Shown: positions 36,259 through 44,926 of the stretch, piece after piece
Numbering within the stretch: the stretch's first letter is position 1
Layout of the letters: every line of letters starts with the position of its first letter
Assembly: GCA_012033335.1 (NCBI GenBank)
Contig: JAAURB010000015.1
Location: 1 to 64,000, forward strand
DNA: 64,000 bases
DNA from: Oscillatoriales cyanobacterium RM2_1_1
GTDB taxonomy: Bacteria; Cyanobacteriota; Cyanobacteriia; Cyanobacteriales; Microcoleaceae
Direction: 5' to 3'
Notes under the pieces: generated by a model
Seen by the model: the letters and a program-made list of their open reading frames with translations, nothing else
Database searches by the model: none
Told to the model about the DNA's origin: nothing
Program-made: the position numbers and the translations under genes

Positions 36259-37311
36259 TCATTGAGACTTTTCCTGATAAGCAAATACTGTTTTCCAGTC
36301 CCTTTTAATATTGGCCACTTGCCAATTCTTCGTTTTGGCTGCGTCTAGGGAAGCATTATCCGGTTCACCATAGGCAAATTCCCGTTCTGTATCATCATGG
36401 TTGACGATGAGTTGAAAAGAGGGGCCAGAACGTTCCTGAGAATAGGTCAACATGGCAATATCTCCCCCCGACTTGACATTCCCGGCGGCGAATACAGGAC
36501 GCTTACCAATATGCAAATTAATATTGACAGGCTTCACCGCTTTATCATTAAAAGAATTCAGTTCGCCGGTGCGTTTTAGTATCATTTGATCGCTCTCTTC
36601 AACGAACTGTTTCTTGAGACTACTACCGATGACTTGCTGTTGAGGTACACCATAAAATTGCTCGGAGATCACCCGAATAAAATCAATCCCACCTCCTGAA
36701 CAAATCCAGGTTTGAAAACCATTGGCCCGCAGATAGGCCATCAGTTCCACCATTGGCTTGAAGGTTAACTCGCTGTAGAGAACCTTCAAGGTCGGGTGAG
36801 TTGCCGTCCTGAAGAAGTTTTCAACATCTTGCTGAAAAGCTTCGTCAGTCACACCTTGATTGAGCAACGCTAGGAGTTGATCCACGTCTGACATCTCCAC
36901 CTGCTCAAGGTAGGCAGTATCCCCTGCCGATAAAGCTTTGATTAAGGGTTGTTGGAGAAGTGTCGGATCGTCAACCGCTTTTTGCTGGAGTTGATTCAAA
37001 ACAAACGCCCCTTGAATCAGGGGTTGTTCGGCCCACAACGTGCCATCATTGTCGAAGGTAGCAATTCGATCTTCTACTGGAACAAAGTCAGGACTGCTCT
37101 CTTGGGTAATCCGATCAACAAATTCAAGAATAGCTGATTTGGTGGGGCCATCATTCCAGGAGGGTAAAGGAGTCATGGGAGACGCAAGTCCCATGGAAGA
37201 ACTGCTGATCATGGTTAAAGATGGGCCGAAAATAATTACAACGGTCGCAAAGAGTGGGAGTAATACACCCAGAATGCTGCTCTTCCTCACTTTAAAGCTT
37301 GCCATTAGCAT
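36259..37311 (-). CDS. Exported HAD-superfamily phosphatase-like protein
   Basis: Product of 350 aa. An N-terminal signal or anchor (VRKSSILGVLLPLFATVVII). HAD motif I FDNDGTLW (D87, D89), motif II WICSGGGIDF, a Lys in motif III region, and motif IV area RPVFAAGNVKSGGDIAML, in which the usual GNSDGD is altered by two extra residues. It is therefore probably a periplasmic phosphohydrolase, with altered motif IV. Similar proteins are often next to sulfatase/FGE genes. It is the last of a minus-strand series FGE, DUF6325, SHOCT, HAD with gaps of 70-240 bp. Confidence 0.82.
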   Translation of the reverse strand: MLMASFKVRKSSILGVLLPLFATVVIIFGPSLTMISSSSMGLASPMTPLPSWNDGPTKSAILEFVDRITQESSPDFVPVEDRIATFDNDGTLWAEQPLIQGAFVLNQLQQKAVDDPTLLQQPLIKALSAGDTAYLEQVEMSDVDQLLALLNQGVTDEAFQQDVENFFRTATHPTLKVLYSELTFKPMVELMAYLRANGFQTWICSGGGIDFIRVISEQFYGVPQQQVIGSSLKKQFVEESDQMILKRTGELNSFNDKAVKPVNINLHIGKRPVFAAGNVKSGGDIAMLTYSQERSGPSFQLIVNHDDTEREFAYGEPDNASLDAAKTKNWQVANIKRDWKTVFAYQEKSQ

Positions 37312-37430
37312 TGCCTGAGATATTTTGATTTCTTGACTAAATGGGACGGGACATAGCCAACCTGTATCTTGAGCCCGTGTTCTCCAGGCGAGCCTGGGTT
37401 AGGGACATGAACTCCCAGCCATGGACTTTC

Positions 37431-37475
37431 TACAGCGTTTCTCACGCTGCTGGAGTATGGGATTGAAAAGCGCTA
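37431..37475. repeat. Dispersed repeat family A, copy 4 (short)
   Basis: TACAGCGTTTCTCACGCTGC, TGGAGTATGGGATTGAAAAG, CGCTAT: an internally deleted copy keeping both ends and lacking the central hairpin. It stands between the HAD and SHOCT genes. Confidence 0.8.
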
Positions 37476-37479
37476 TCTC

Positions 37480-37875
37480 TCAACTTCCCAGCAATTTGGC
37501 CTTGGCCGCCAGGAATTCGTCATCCGTTAAGGCTCCGGCATCCTTGAGCTGAGTGAGTTGCTGGAGTTGCCCAAGCAAATCTGGCGTTGCACTGGTATTC
37601 GTCGGAGCCATGGCGGCGGCATTTTGTGCCTGCATGGATTGCATGGCCGCCATCTGCATCTGAAGTTGTTCAAGTTCAGCCTGGGATTGCAGGGCCGCCG
37701 CATTAGCCATTGGTTGTTGCTGCATTTGCTGGCTACTGCGATCCATCGCCCCACTCATCGCTCTGGAGGTGGCTGTTGCAGTGCTAGCCACCACGGCGGT
37801 TCGGGCTACAGTCCCCAATACACCAGGGCCTCGTCGTTGAACGACAATGGGTCGTCTTGCTGCTCTACCGCGCAT
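37480..37875 (-). CDS. SHOCT-domain protein
   Basis: Product of 131 aa. The C-terminal 33 residues (DLLGQLQQLTQLKDAGALTD, DEFLAAKAKLLGS) form a SHOCT domain, a short oligomerisation or DNA-binding helix pair. The N-terminus is very basic (RGRAARRPIVVQRRG), then there is a weakly hydrophobic Ala/Thr/Val stretch, and the middle is Gln/Met/Ala-rich (LEQLQMQMAAMQSMQAQ). AGGAGAATTTT precedes the ATG. It is next to the DUF6325 gene, a pairing seen in other bacteria. Confidence 0.88.
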   Translation of the reverse strand: MRGRAARRPIVVQRRGPGVLGTVARTAVVASTATATSRAMSGAMDRSSQQMQQQPMANAAALQSQAELEQLQMQMAAMQSMQAQNAAAMAPTNTSATPDLLGQLQQLTQLKDAGALTDDEFLAAKAKLLGS

Positions 37876-37920
37876 AAAATTCTCCTTGTGCGTGATTGTG
37901 TGATTGGTTGTTGAGGATCA

Positions 37921-37948
37921 AGTTTGGAATGAGAAGTTTGGAATGAGA
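37921..37948. repeat. 14-bp tandem duplication AGTTTGGAATGAGA
   Basis: Two perfect adjacent copies between the SHOCT and DUF6325 genes, upstream of SHOCT. Confidence 0.92.
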
Positions 37949-38006
37949 AATCTGGCATGGGAACCCTTCCAGGATGGGTTAACTGAATTCAGGGGGATTC
38001 CCCTAA

Positions 38007-38032
38007 CTCGTTAAGTAAGCTCGTTAAGTAAG
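38007..38032. repeat. 13-bp tandem duplication CTCGTTAAGTAAG
   Basis: Two perfect copies 60 bp from the 14-bp pair, in the same intergenic gap. Confidence 0.92.
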
Positions 38033-38117
38033 ATAGAGGAGCTTGAGTCCAGTTTCCCGGGGTTTCGCCAGGAAAATAGTATCTGGCTTCCGCCCTCACA
38101 AAGAGAGCCAGGAAGGA

Positions 38118-38555
38118 TTAAACCGTGGCCGTTTCAGAAGCCTCTGCCGTCAGGGTTTCGATTACGGTTTGGGGAATCCGCTCACTGAACAATACCTGAC
38201 CCTTGGCATTGACAATGGCATCCCGAAACCGCGTGGCCCAGGTATTCTCAAACAGCATTAGTGCGGCTGAAGTATTGGGATCTAGCAGGGCTGCAAACTG
38301 CATGGCATCGCTTTCAGACAGCATCCCGGCTATATCATCCACCACAATTGAGTCAAAACTACCATAATCTTCGTCGTCGAGCTCGGTAATTTCTACCAGG
38401 GTGATATCCCCGTTACTGTCTTTGCGAAGGAACAAGGCATCAATCACTCGAATTGTACTGTTATCAACCAGTTCTTTCAAGGCGGGGACAATTTCCCCTT
38501 TGAATTGGTTGCCTGGAAACTTGACAACCAGCATCTCAATTGGGCCAAGGGACAT
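38118..38555 (-). CDS. DUF6325 family protein
   Basis: Product of 145 aa. The sequence GPIEMLVVKFPGNQFKGEI, LVDNSTIRVIDALFLRKD, AALMLFENTWATRFRDAI and SERIPQTVIE matches DUF6325. It has no signal peptide and is probably a soluble alpha/beta protein. Function unknown. It is found between an FGE homologue and a SHOCT gene on the same strand. Confidence 0.88.
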   Translation of the reverse strand: MSLGPIEMLVVKFPGNQFKGEIVPALKELVDNSTIRVIDALFLRKDSNGDITLVEITELDDEDYGSFDSIVVDDIAGMLSESDAMQFAALLDPNTSAALMLFENTWATRFRDAIVNAKGQVLFSERIPQTVIETLTAEASETATV

Positions 38556-38625
38556 AGGAATTTACCTCGTTAGAATGTTCTGAAGCATCTGAACCACAGA
38601 CTAAATAAGACTTCAACCATTGCAA

Positions 38626-39654
38626 TCAAACCAAATCTTTGGCCAAACGGAAACCGATATGGGTTGTTCCCGTATCGGGGGTTTGGGACTCTCGGGCTTC
38701 CGGACGGTAACGGCTGCAATAGTTCTTGGCGCAGAGATGGGAACCTCCTTTAATCACATGGGATGCACCTTCAACAGGTTTTTTAGGGTCAAAACTGACC
38801 GCCTGATCAGGCCCCTGAGGATTTTTGCTATGGGCCATTCCCTGCCGTCCTACTCTATACCAATCCGCTGTCCACTCCCAAACGTTTCCGGTCATATCAT
38901 AGAGACCATAATCATTCGGGGGGAAGGAAGCCACGGGAGCAGTTCCCAGATAGCCATCCGCTTTGGTATTGAAGAAGGGAAACATTCCCTGCCAGGTGTT
39001 GGCTTTTTTCGGGGAATAATCCTCCCCGTTAAGCTCTGTGGATTGCTCAGAACCCCCTCGGGCTGCATACTCCCATTGGGCTTCTGTCGGCAATTGCTTT
39101 CCCACCCACTCAGCATAGGCTAAAGCATCTTCATAGGCAATATGAACGACCGGATGATTATCTTTGTCGGCAATACTACTTTCCGGGCCAAAGGGATGCT
39201 GCCAATTTGCCCCTGGAACCCAATGCCACCAACTCATGTAGGCAATTTGTTGAATCCCTTCCTCAGGGGGCTGGAACACGACGGAGCCAGCAGCCCGTTC
39301 ATCCTCAGCCAGATCGGGAAACTGTTCTGGGGACAGGGGGCGCTCAGCAACGGTTTTGTAGCCCGTAGCGGCGATGAATTGGGCAAATTCTCCGTTCGTC
39401 ATTTCATGTTGGTCAATGCAGAAAGAGCTAACGGTAACATCCTTCACAATGCCTTCCTCCGTGAATTCAGCACTGCCCGAACCCATGGTAAAACTGCCCC
39501 CAGGAATATAGGCCATCCCTACTGGACAGACCTTAGCCAGTTCTGGGTTGGGTCTTGTAGGGGCAGCAAAGGCCATGGTATTAACCCAGCAAATCGTTAT
39601 AGCAAGGTAGCTAATCAGTAACTTCAGCACAAGAGTGTACGATTTCATCAACAT
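38626..39654 (-). CDS. Exported formylglycine-generating enzyme homologue (SUMF1 family)
   Basis: Product of 342 aa. Signal peptide (VLKLLISYLAITICWVNTMA, cleavage near AFA). FGE fold motifs: MAYIPGGSFTMGSG, VVHIAYEDALAYAEWVGKQL, PTEAQWEYAARGG, DMTGNVWEWTADWY. The end GGSHLCAKNYCSRYRPEARE keeps the Cys pair (C308 and C313, spaced by five), the same as the copper/redox Cys of true FGE (human C336/C341); many paralogues such as EgtB lack it. It could thus convert a sulfatase Cys to formylglycine in the periplasm. No sulfatase is seen in the window. Confidence 0.93.
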   Translation of the reverse strand: MLMKSYTLVLKLLISYLAITICWVNTMAFAAPTRPNPELAKVCPVGMAYIPGGSFTMGSGSAEFTEEGIVKDVTVSSFCIDQHEMTNGEFAQFIAATGYKTVAERPLSPEQFPDLAEDERAAGSVVFQPPEEGIQQIAYMSWWHWVPGANWQHPFGPESSIADKDNHPVVHIAYEDALAYAEWVGKQLPTEAQWEYAARGGSEQSTELNGEDYSPKKANTWQGMFPFFNTKADGYLGTAPVASFPPNDYGLYDMTGNVWEWTADWYRVGRQGMAHSKNPQGPDQAVSFDPKKPVEGASHVIKGGSHLCAKNYCSRYRPEARESQTPDTGTTHIGFRLAKDLV

Positions 39655-39969
39655 GATATTTGAGGGTATGGAGATTCCTAAGCCTTACGGTTCAGGTTTC
39701 TGACTTCCAGGGGCGGCTCACCAGACATTGTTGCAAACCCAGTGCAGCCTTACAAGTCAATTTACCGGAATCGTACGACAATCCTTGGGCAACTTACAAG
39801 ACATCGTGGCAAACCCGTGCAGCGGTTAAGCGTTCCTCAGACTTTCAAGCGATTACAAGCTCCAGATGCCCTGTGTCCCCGGATTAGTGTTTTTCCTGGC
39901 CCTATTATCAGGTCTGATACTAACCACTCACAATTTGACTGGCGATCGCCAGTCAACCTCAGGAATTTT
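39655..39969. other. 315-bp gap between histidine kinase and FGE genes
   Basis: Contains an imperfect direct repeat (AGACATTGTTGCAAACCC at 39723 and AGACATCGTGGCAAACCC at 39799, both followed by GTGCAGC) and a 22-bp perfect palindrome at 39935-39956. No gene recognised. Confidence 0.6.
39935..39956. other. Perfect 22-bp palindrome centred on HIP1
   Basis: TTGACT-GGCGATCGCC-AGTCAA. It is 14 bp after the stop of the histidine kinase gene. It extends the HIP1 octamer by seven perfectly paired bases on each side. Could act as hairpin, operator or methylation-related site. Confidence 0.85.
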
Positions 39970-41535
39970 TCAATGGCAAAAGATAGTCATGACTTCACCC
40001 TGCCGGGGTCTCTGGCGAACCACCAACTTGCCTCCCAATGCTTGGAATAGGTTCTTGGTGACATCCAGATTCAAGCTCAACATGCCTGTCTCAGGCTGAA
40101 ATACTAGCCATGGGCCCAGGGCCTTTAACGGCGTTGGGGGGATCACGGTTGTAGCCGGATTTTGCTTACCCGGTTGGGACTCAAGTTGGAGCTTGAGTTG
40201 ATGGCCCGCCAAGCTCACCCCCACCTGAATATGGCTACCATTGGGCAAGCTCCGGGTAAAGTTTTCGATCACCCCTGTGAGTACCTGATCCAGCAAGGTC
40301 GGATCACTGACAACGGTGGGAAGTTTCTGGGGCAGATCAACCACCAGGGTATGGTTGCGCTGGCTCGCCTGTTTCTGCCAACGGGGCAAACTGTTGTGAA
40401 AAATATCCATCAACGATATTGGAGTTAGGGCGGTAAATTGTTGATGGGGGCTGGGAGATTTCTGGTGATGAACCTGAGACAATTCCAGCTCAGCGGCGCG
40501 AAAAATGAAGTTGAACCGGTCAATTTGAGTGGTGCATTCCTGATCAATTTTTTCAACAGACTTCCGTACTGTGTCAGGGTTAAGCTGACGATGATTTAGA
40601 ATCAGTCGGGCCAGGGTACGAATGGTTGTCAGGGGAGTGCGAACTTCGTGGGCGATCGCTTGGAGCAATTCCGGGTCAAAGTTTTTCAGGAAAGACTGGG
40701 GGTCTTGCACATCCGTTGGATTGGCCATTGAATTGGCGACTTGAGCTGCATCCTCAAGGGTCAATCCTGCCGCCAGATTGAGATTCCAGGGGGGATCCGC
40801 CACAATCGGAAGATGCTGCAGCAGCAAATGACTGAATTGACTAACCGTTTGATAATCGGGGGCCTGGGGAGGGAAGCGTTTCATCAAGATGTCTAGTTCA
40901 GCCAGGGTCATAGGCTGTCCTAAGCTTTGATCGGCGGCCCTGAGACTGAGGCGCGATCGCACCATTGCCAAAGCCTGCATCACTACCTTAGGATCAAAGG
41001 AAAATAGAAAAGCAGGCTGTCCACCCTGGGCCAGACCCAGCACCATCACCAGGCTGAAATGGGGGGTCAGAGTAATACAAAAAGGTTCTTGGGTCAGAGG
41101 ATCCTCATCGGACAGCGGAAATATCGTCACCTCAGGGAAATCTTCAATTGCCCGATTGGTTCCTGTCAAAAGCTTGGGGCGGAGGCTTTGCATTTGGAGC
41201 AATAGTTGTTCCCAACCCAGGGCAGACTCAGGGACTAAAATGTGGCTAATGAAGTGATGCACCAGCCCAGGGCGAGTCAAAATTGGGCTAGGACTTGACA
41301 GTAATAAACCTTGATCGGCAAAAGCTTCAGTCCAATTTAACGACTGAGAGTGAGCCTGTTTTAATATCTGTTGTTCCAATAAAATATTCAGGGCAACAAC
41401 CGCCCCATACCATTCCCGTTCAGCCTTGAGCCATGCAGTTTTCAGGGAGGAAACCGATGCTGACAGGTCAGATTGTTGAACCTCACGGGCCAGGATATCA
41501 CTTAGCGTTGTGAACTGAGAATCTTGCACACTCAC
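39970..41535 (-). CDS. Sensor histidine kinase with degenerate ATP-binding domain
   Basis: Product of 521 aa, no transmembrane segment. The H-box is intact: LLQAIAHEVRTPLTTIRTLA (H296). In the C-terminal domain the N-box is DQVLTGVIENFTRSLPNG (altered), and no DxGxG or GxGLG motif can be found; instead there is PATTVIPPTPLKALGPWLVF. The N-terminal 280 residues are not a known sensor domain that I recognise. So it may be a histidine phosphotransfer scaffold or an unorthodox kinase in the cytoplasm. No response regulator is adjacent. Four 11-bp repeats stand upstream (41680-41723). Confidence 0.8.
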   Translation of the reverse strand: MSVQDSQFTTLSDILAREVQQSDLSASVSSLKTAWLKAEREWYGAVVALNILLEQQILKQAHSQSLNWTEAFADQGLLLSSPSPILTRPGLVHHFISHILVPESALGWEQLLLQMQSLRPKLLTGTNRAIEDFPEVTIFPLSDEDPLTQEPFCITLTPHFSLVMVLGLAQGGQPAFLFSFDPKVVMQALAMVRSRLSLRAADQSLGQPMTLAELDILMKRFPPQAPDYQTVSQFSHLLLQHLPIVADPPWNLNLAAGLTLEDAAQVANSMANPTDVQDPQSFLKNFDPELLQAIAHEVRTPLTTIRTLARLILNHRQLNPDTVRKSVEKIDQECTTQIDRFNFIFRAAELELSQVHHQKSPSPHQQFTALTPISLMDIFHNSLPRWQKQASQRNHTLVVDLPQKLPTVVSDPTLLDQVLTGVIENFTRSLPNGSHIQVGVSLAGHQLKLQLESQPGKQNPATTVIPPTPLKALGPWLVFQPETGMLSLNLDVTKNLFQALGGKLVVRQRPRQGEVMTIFCH

Positions 41536-41679
41536 CTCATTCCCTGTTCATTTCAGAGTTTAGCGTTTTATTGCCATCTCAAATCTTGGCTACTCTGAGC
41601 ATATCCTCAAACTTCTAACTCAGTAAATTCGTAGAACCGAACTTTCTGGTCGCAATCTCCTCGCCCAAAACTGGTTGAC

Positions 41680-41723
41680 CTGAACTTGAGCCAAACTTCA
41701 TCCAAACTTCATTTAGAGTTCAT
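41680..41723. promoter_or_regulatory. Four 11-bp direct repeats between histidine kinase and tldD
   Basis: CTGAACTTGAG, CCAAACTTCAT, CCAAACTTCAT, TTAGAGTTCAT in exact 11-bp register. OmpR/PhoB-type regulators bind such arrays. It could serve either of the divergent genes. Confidence 0.6.
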
Positions 41724-41821
41724 CTAGGCTTCTGTTGCGTTCCAAATGATCATCAAAACAATTAAACAAGCTGCTGAATGGCCAGAATCTAAGGCAAAAT
41801 AGAATCAACCGCCAACCTGGA

Positions 41822-43231
41822 ATGACTATGCTAGCTCTGTCCATAGATATCAAGACAACCCTAGGGGATCTGATCACTCGCTATCGAAATCAGATTGACT
41901 ACCTGGCTATCCGTGTGGAAGAAGCAGAAGAAACCGATGTTTTATTGCGGGGCGATCGCTTTGAAACCCTGAGTGAAGGTCTAGCCATTGGAGGGCAGGT
42001 TCGAGCTTGCCATTGCGGAGGCTGGGGGTTTGCCAGCTTTAATCGGCTTTCTGACCTGGAAAACCGGGTTCGAGAAGCGATCGCCGCTGCCCGATTAATT
42101 GGCGAAGATGAAACTGTTCTAGCGCCTATCCCGGTTGTTCAAGATATCTGCACCGTACCCTTGACCGGTACCGATCCCCGTCACATTCCCTTGGTTGAAA
42201 AAAAAGCCCTGTGCGATCACTACGGTCAAATTCTCCGCAGCGTTGACCCCAGAATTACCACTGTTTCGGTTCGCTACGGCGATAGTGCCCAACGAATTTT
42301 CCTGGCCACCTCCGAAGGCACCTTCATAGAACAGAGTTGGGTAGACATGGAGATGCGGTTTGCCGCCACCGCCCGCAATGGTGAAACCGTTCAAACTGGG
42401 CGAGAAACCACTGGATCTCGCTGTGCCTATGAAGATTTAACCCAGCTCGATCAACAGGTTCGCGGTGCCGCCCAACGGGCGGTCAATTCCCTATCCCTTC
42501 CTCCGGTTAAAGGTAACCTCTACACCGTTGTGATTGATCCTATTCTGACTGGATTATTCGTTCACGAAGCCTTTGGCCACCTCTCGGAAGCGGACATGAC
42601 CTATGAAAACCCTGATCTGCTGGAGGTCATGACCTTAGGTCGTCAATTTGGCCCCAAAGAACTTCAAATCTTTGATGGGGCAGCTTCCCCTGAGCATCGA
42701 GGCAGTTATTTCTATGACGATGAAGGCACCCCTGCCACTACAACCCAGTTGATTCACGATGGGGTTTTGGTTGGGCGGCTACACTCCCGGGAAACCGCTG
42801 GGAAATTGGGGGAAACTCCTACTGGTAATGCCCGCTGCCTGAATTATCACTACCCTCCCTTAGTGCGGATGACCAATACCTGGATTGAGCGAGGTCAAAC
42901 TCCCGTAGAGGATTTATGCAGTGAATTAAAAGAAGGGGTATATGCAAGCAATTGGTTGGGGGGAATGACGAATGGCGAAATGTTTACTTTTAGCGCTGGA
43001 GAAGCCTGGATGATCCGGGATGGCAAGCTAGCTGAACCGGTTCGAGATGTCACCCTATCAGGCAATGTGTTTACCACCCTGGCCGATATTGAGGCGATTG
43101 GGGATGACTTCTATTGGGATGAATCCGGGGGTTGTGGAAAAGGGGGTCAGAATGGCCTCCCCGTGGGATGTGGGGGGCCAAGTCTGAGGATTCGGAACGT
43201 GGTCGTTGGGGGAGAGGCCACTGAGGGTTAA
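41822..43231 (+). CDS. tldD: TldD/PmbA family zinc metalloprotease, TldD subunit
   Basis: Product of 469 aa. TldD's HExxxH motif is present as FVHEAFGHLSEADM, and the C-terminal part has GNARCLNYHYPPLVRMTNTW, GGMTNGEMFTFSAGEAW and GCGKGGQNGLPVGCGGPS. TldD and TldE form a peptidase that removes leader peptides or degrades modified peptides. The partner TldE/PmbA is not nearby. A two-residue shorter start (ATG at 41828) is equally possible. Confidence 0.94.
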   Translation: MTMLALSIDIKTTLGDLITRYRNQIDYLAIRVEEAEETDVLLRGDRFETLSEGLAIGGQVRACHCGGWGFASFNRLSDLENRVREAIAAARLIGEDETVLAPIPVVQDICTVPLTGTDPRHIPLVEKKALCDHYGQILRSVDPRITTVSVRYGDSAQRIFLATSEGTFIEQSWVDMEMRFAATARNGETVQTGRETTGSRCAYEDLTQLDQQVRGAAQRAVNSLSLPPVKGNLYTVVIDPILTGLFVHEAFGHLSEADMTYENPDLLEVMTLGRQFGPKELQIFDGAASPEHRGSYFYDDEGTPATTTQLIHDGVLVGRLHSRETAGKLGETPTGNARCLNYHYPPLVRMTNTWIERGQTPVEDLCSELKEGVYASNWLGGMTNGEMFTFSAGEAWMIRDGKLAEPVRDVTLSGNVFTTLADIEAIGDDFYWDESGGCGKGGQNGLPVGCGGPSLRIRNVVVGGEATEG

Positions 43232-43236
43232 TGTGA

Positions 43237-43458
43237 TTACCATTCTCGCCGACCGCTACCTCTTTCGGGAGAGGCAGTATTTCCCGCACAGTATCTTTGC
43301 TCCAGGTCTGCTAATTTTGCTTGAGCCTGGTTTGTCTGGGATAACTGGTTTGTCTGGGATGGAGAGTTGGCGATCTCCTGTACGGCCAAAACCTGAGGAG
43401 AGACTCCTAGCGTCAAAGACAATGCACCGATGATAGAAGCAGGAATCAGGTTAGACAT
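43237..43458 (-). CDS. Possible small secreted protein
   Basis: Product of 73 aa. The N-terminus SNLIPASIIGALSLTLGVSP ends in QVLA, which reads as a signal peptide, leaving about 48 residues, Gln/Asn/Ser-rich (SPSQTNQLSQTNQAQAKL) with one Cys. The double QTNQ comes from a tandem repeat (QLSQTNQA, DNA TTGTCTGGGATAACTGG-type). There is no clear ribosome site. Convergent with tldD, 5 bp gap. Real but unproven. Confidence 0.4.
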   Translation of the reverse strand: MSNLIPASIIGALSLTLGVSPQVLAVQEIANSPSQTNQLSQTNQAQAKLADLEQRYCAGNTASPERGSGRREW

Positions 43459-43787
43459 AGCTTGTAATGGGTTTGGAGGTTGTTACTCCTCTTTTCCACC
43501 CTCAACCCTCAGCATCCGGAGAAAACTCAGGTGTGAATCTTCATGCTTCCAAGGGGGATGATGGGGGTGAATTCTATCCCAGGCTTTCCCTAAACCTCGA
43601 TCCCGCTTGGGCCAACTTCGGTCGGAGTGGGCCCAACTTCTGAAACTTAACTTCTAAAACTTAGCTAAAGTTTAGTCCACTTATTCTAATCCCCTCCTTA
43701 AGATAGAAGGCACAGTGAGTCAGTCTTATTGACGCTAGAAGTTGTATTACTGAATGCTCTCAATGACTCTCAAACGAGGAATAAACC
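43459..43787. other. 329-bp region upstream of fbp
   Basis: AACTTCTGAAACTT and AACTTCTAAAACTT are adjacent 14-bp units (43635-43662); GGGCCAACTTC and GGGCCCAACTTC occur 22 bp apart just before. No gene. GAGGAATAAACC before 43788 is the fbp ribosome site. Confidence 0.65.
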
Positions 43788-44852
43788 ATGACACAAACGT
43801 CCGTAGAGCAGATATCTGCCGATCTACTGGATCAGGGGTACTACCTCGATCGAGATTGCACCACCCTGTCCCGCCATGTTTTTCAGCAATTGGAGAGTTT
43901 TTCTCCTGAGGCCCAAGACATCAGTGCCTTGATGAATCGCATCGGTCTGGCAGGGAAGCTGATCGCTCGCCGACTTAGTCGTTCGGGCCTGGTTGATGAT
44001 GCCCTGGGATTCACAGGGACAGTGAATGTCCAGGGGGAAGCCGTGAAGAAGATGGATCTGTACTCTAATGCGGTATTCATCTCGGTATTCAAGCAAAGTG
44101 GTCTGGTTTGTCGGTTAGCCTCCGAGGAAATGGAGAAACCCTACTATATTCCTGAGAACTGCCCAATTGGACGATATACCCTGCTTTACGATCCGTTAGA
44201 TGGCTCCTCTAACTTAGACATCAACTCCAATGTTGGCTCCATCTTTGCCATTCGTCAGCAGGAGGGGATTGATGAGGATGGTGCAGCCCTGGATTTACTC
44301 CAGGATGGCCATAAACAGTTGGCTGCTGGGTATATTCTCTACGGCCCCAGTACCATGCTGGTTTACTCAATTGGTAAAGGGGTTCATAGTTTTACTCTAG
44401 ATCCAACAATTGGCGAATTTATCCTGGCGGACGAGCACATCAAAACTCCCGTTCATGGCCCGGTCTATAGTGTGAACGAGGGGAATTTCTGGCAGTGGGA
44501 AGAATCCATTCGGGACTATACCCGATATGTTCACCGCCATGAGGGCTATACGGCTCGCTACAGCGGGGCATTGGTGGGGGATATTCATCGAATTTTGTAT
44601 CAGGGTGGTGTGTTTCTCTACCCCGGAACTGTTAAAAATCCAGAAGGAAAGTTACGGTTATTGTACGAATCTGCTCCTATGGCGTTCTTGATCGAACAGG
44701 CAGGAGGACGGGCTACCACAGGCATTCAGGAGATTATGGATGTGATTCCTGAAAAGATCCATCAACGCACTCCATTAGTGATTGGCAGTAAAGAAGATGT
44801 TGCTCTGGTGGAGTCATTTATTCGGGATCGAGAACGGCGGGAACAAGATTGA
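43788..44852 (+). CDS. fbp: Class I fructose-1,6-bisphosphatase
   Basis: Product of 354 aa. Active site [36 protein letters not shown], and [20 protein letters not shown] are class-I FBPase motifs. It hydrolyses fructose-1,6-bisphosphate to F6P in gluconeogenesis and, in plants, the Calvin cycle; in cyanobacteria the F/SBPase takes the main Calvin role. It opens the fbp-tal-zwf-opcA cluster known from Nostoc and Synechococcus. tal follows after 74 bp. Confidence 0.96.
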   Translation: MTQTSVEQISADLLDQGYYLDRDCTTLSRHVFQQLESFSPEAQDISALMNRIGLAGKLIARRLSRSGLVDDALGFTGTVNVQGEAVKKMDLYSNAVFISVFKQSGLVCRLASEEMEKPYYIPENCPIGRYTLLYDPLDGSSNLDINSNVGSIFAIRQQEGIDEDGAALDLLQDGHKQLAAGYILYGPSTMLVYSIGKGVHSFTLDPTIGEFILADEHIKTPVHGPVYSVNEGNFWQWEESIRDYTRYVHRHEGYTARYSGALVGDIHRILYQGGVFLYPGTVKNPEGKLRLLYESAPMAFLIEQAGGRATTGIQEIMDVIPEKIHQRTPLVIGSKEDVALVESFIRDRERREQD

Positions 44853-44926
44853 GAATTTTCAATTCAGAATTGGGGCCTTGAGGTTCCTGACTTTAAGCCC
44901 TGTGGACAAGTTTGTAAACATTACCC

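Noticed and set aside
39660-40099. Overlapping plus-strand open frames between FGE and histidine kinase genes
   Set aside because: They overlap the 3' end of the kinase and have no start signals or recognisable composition.
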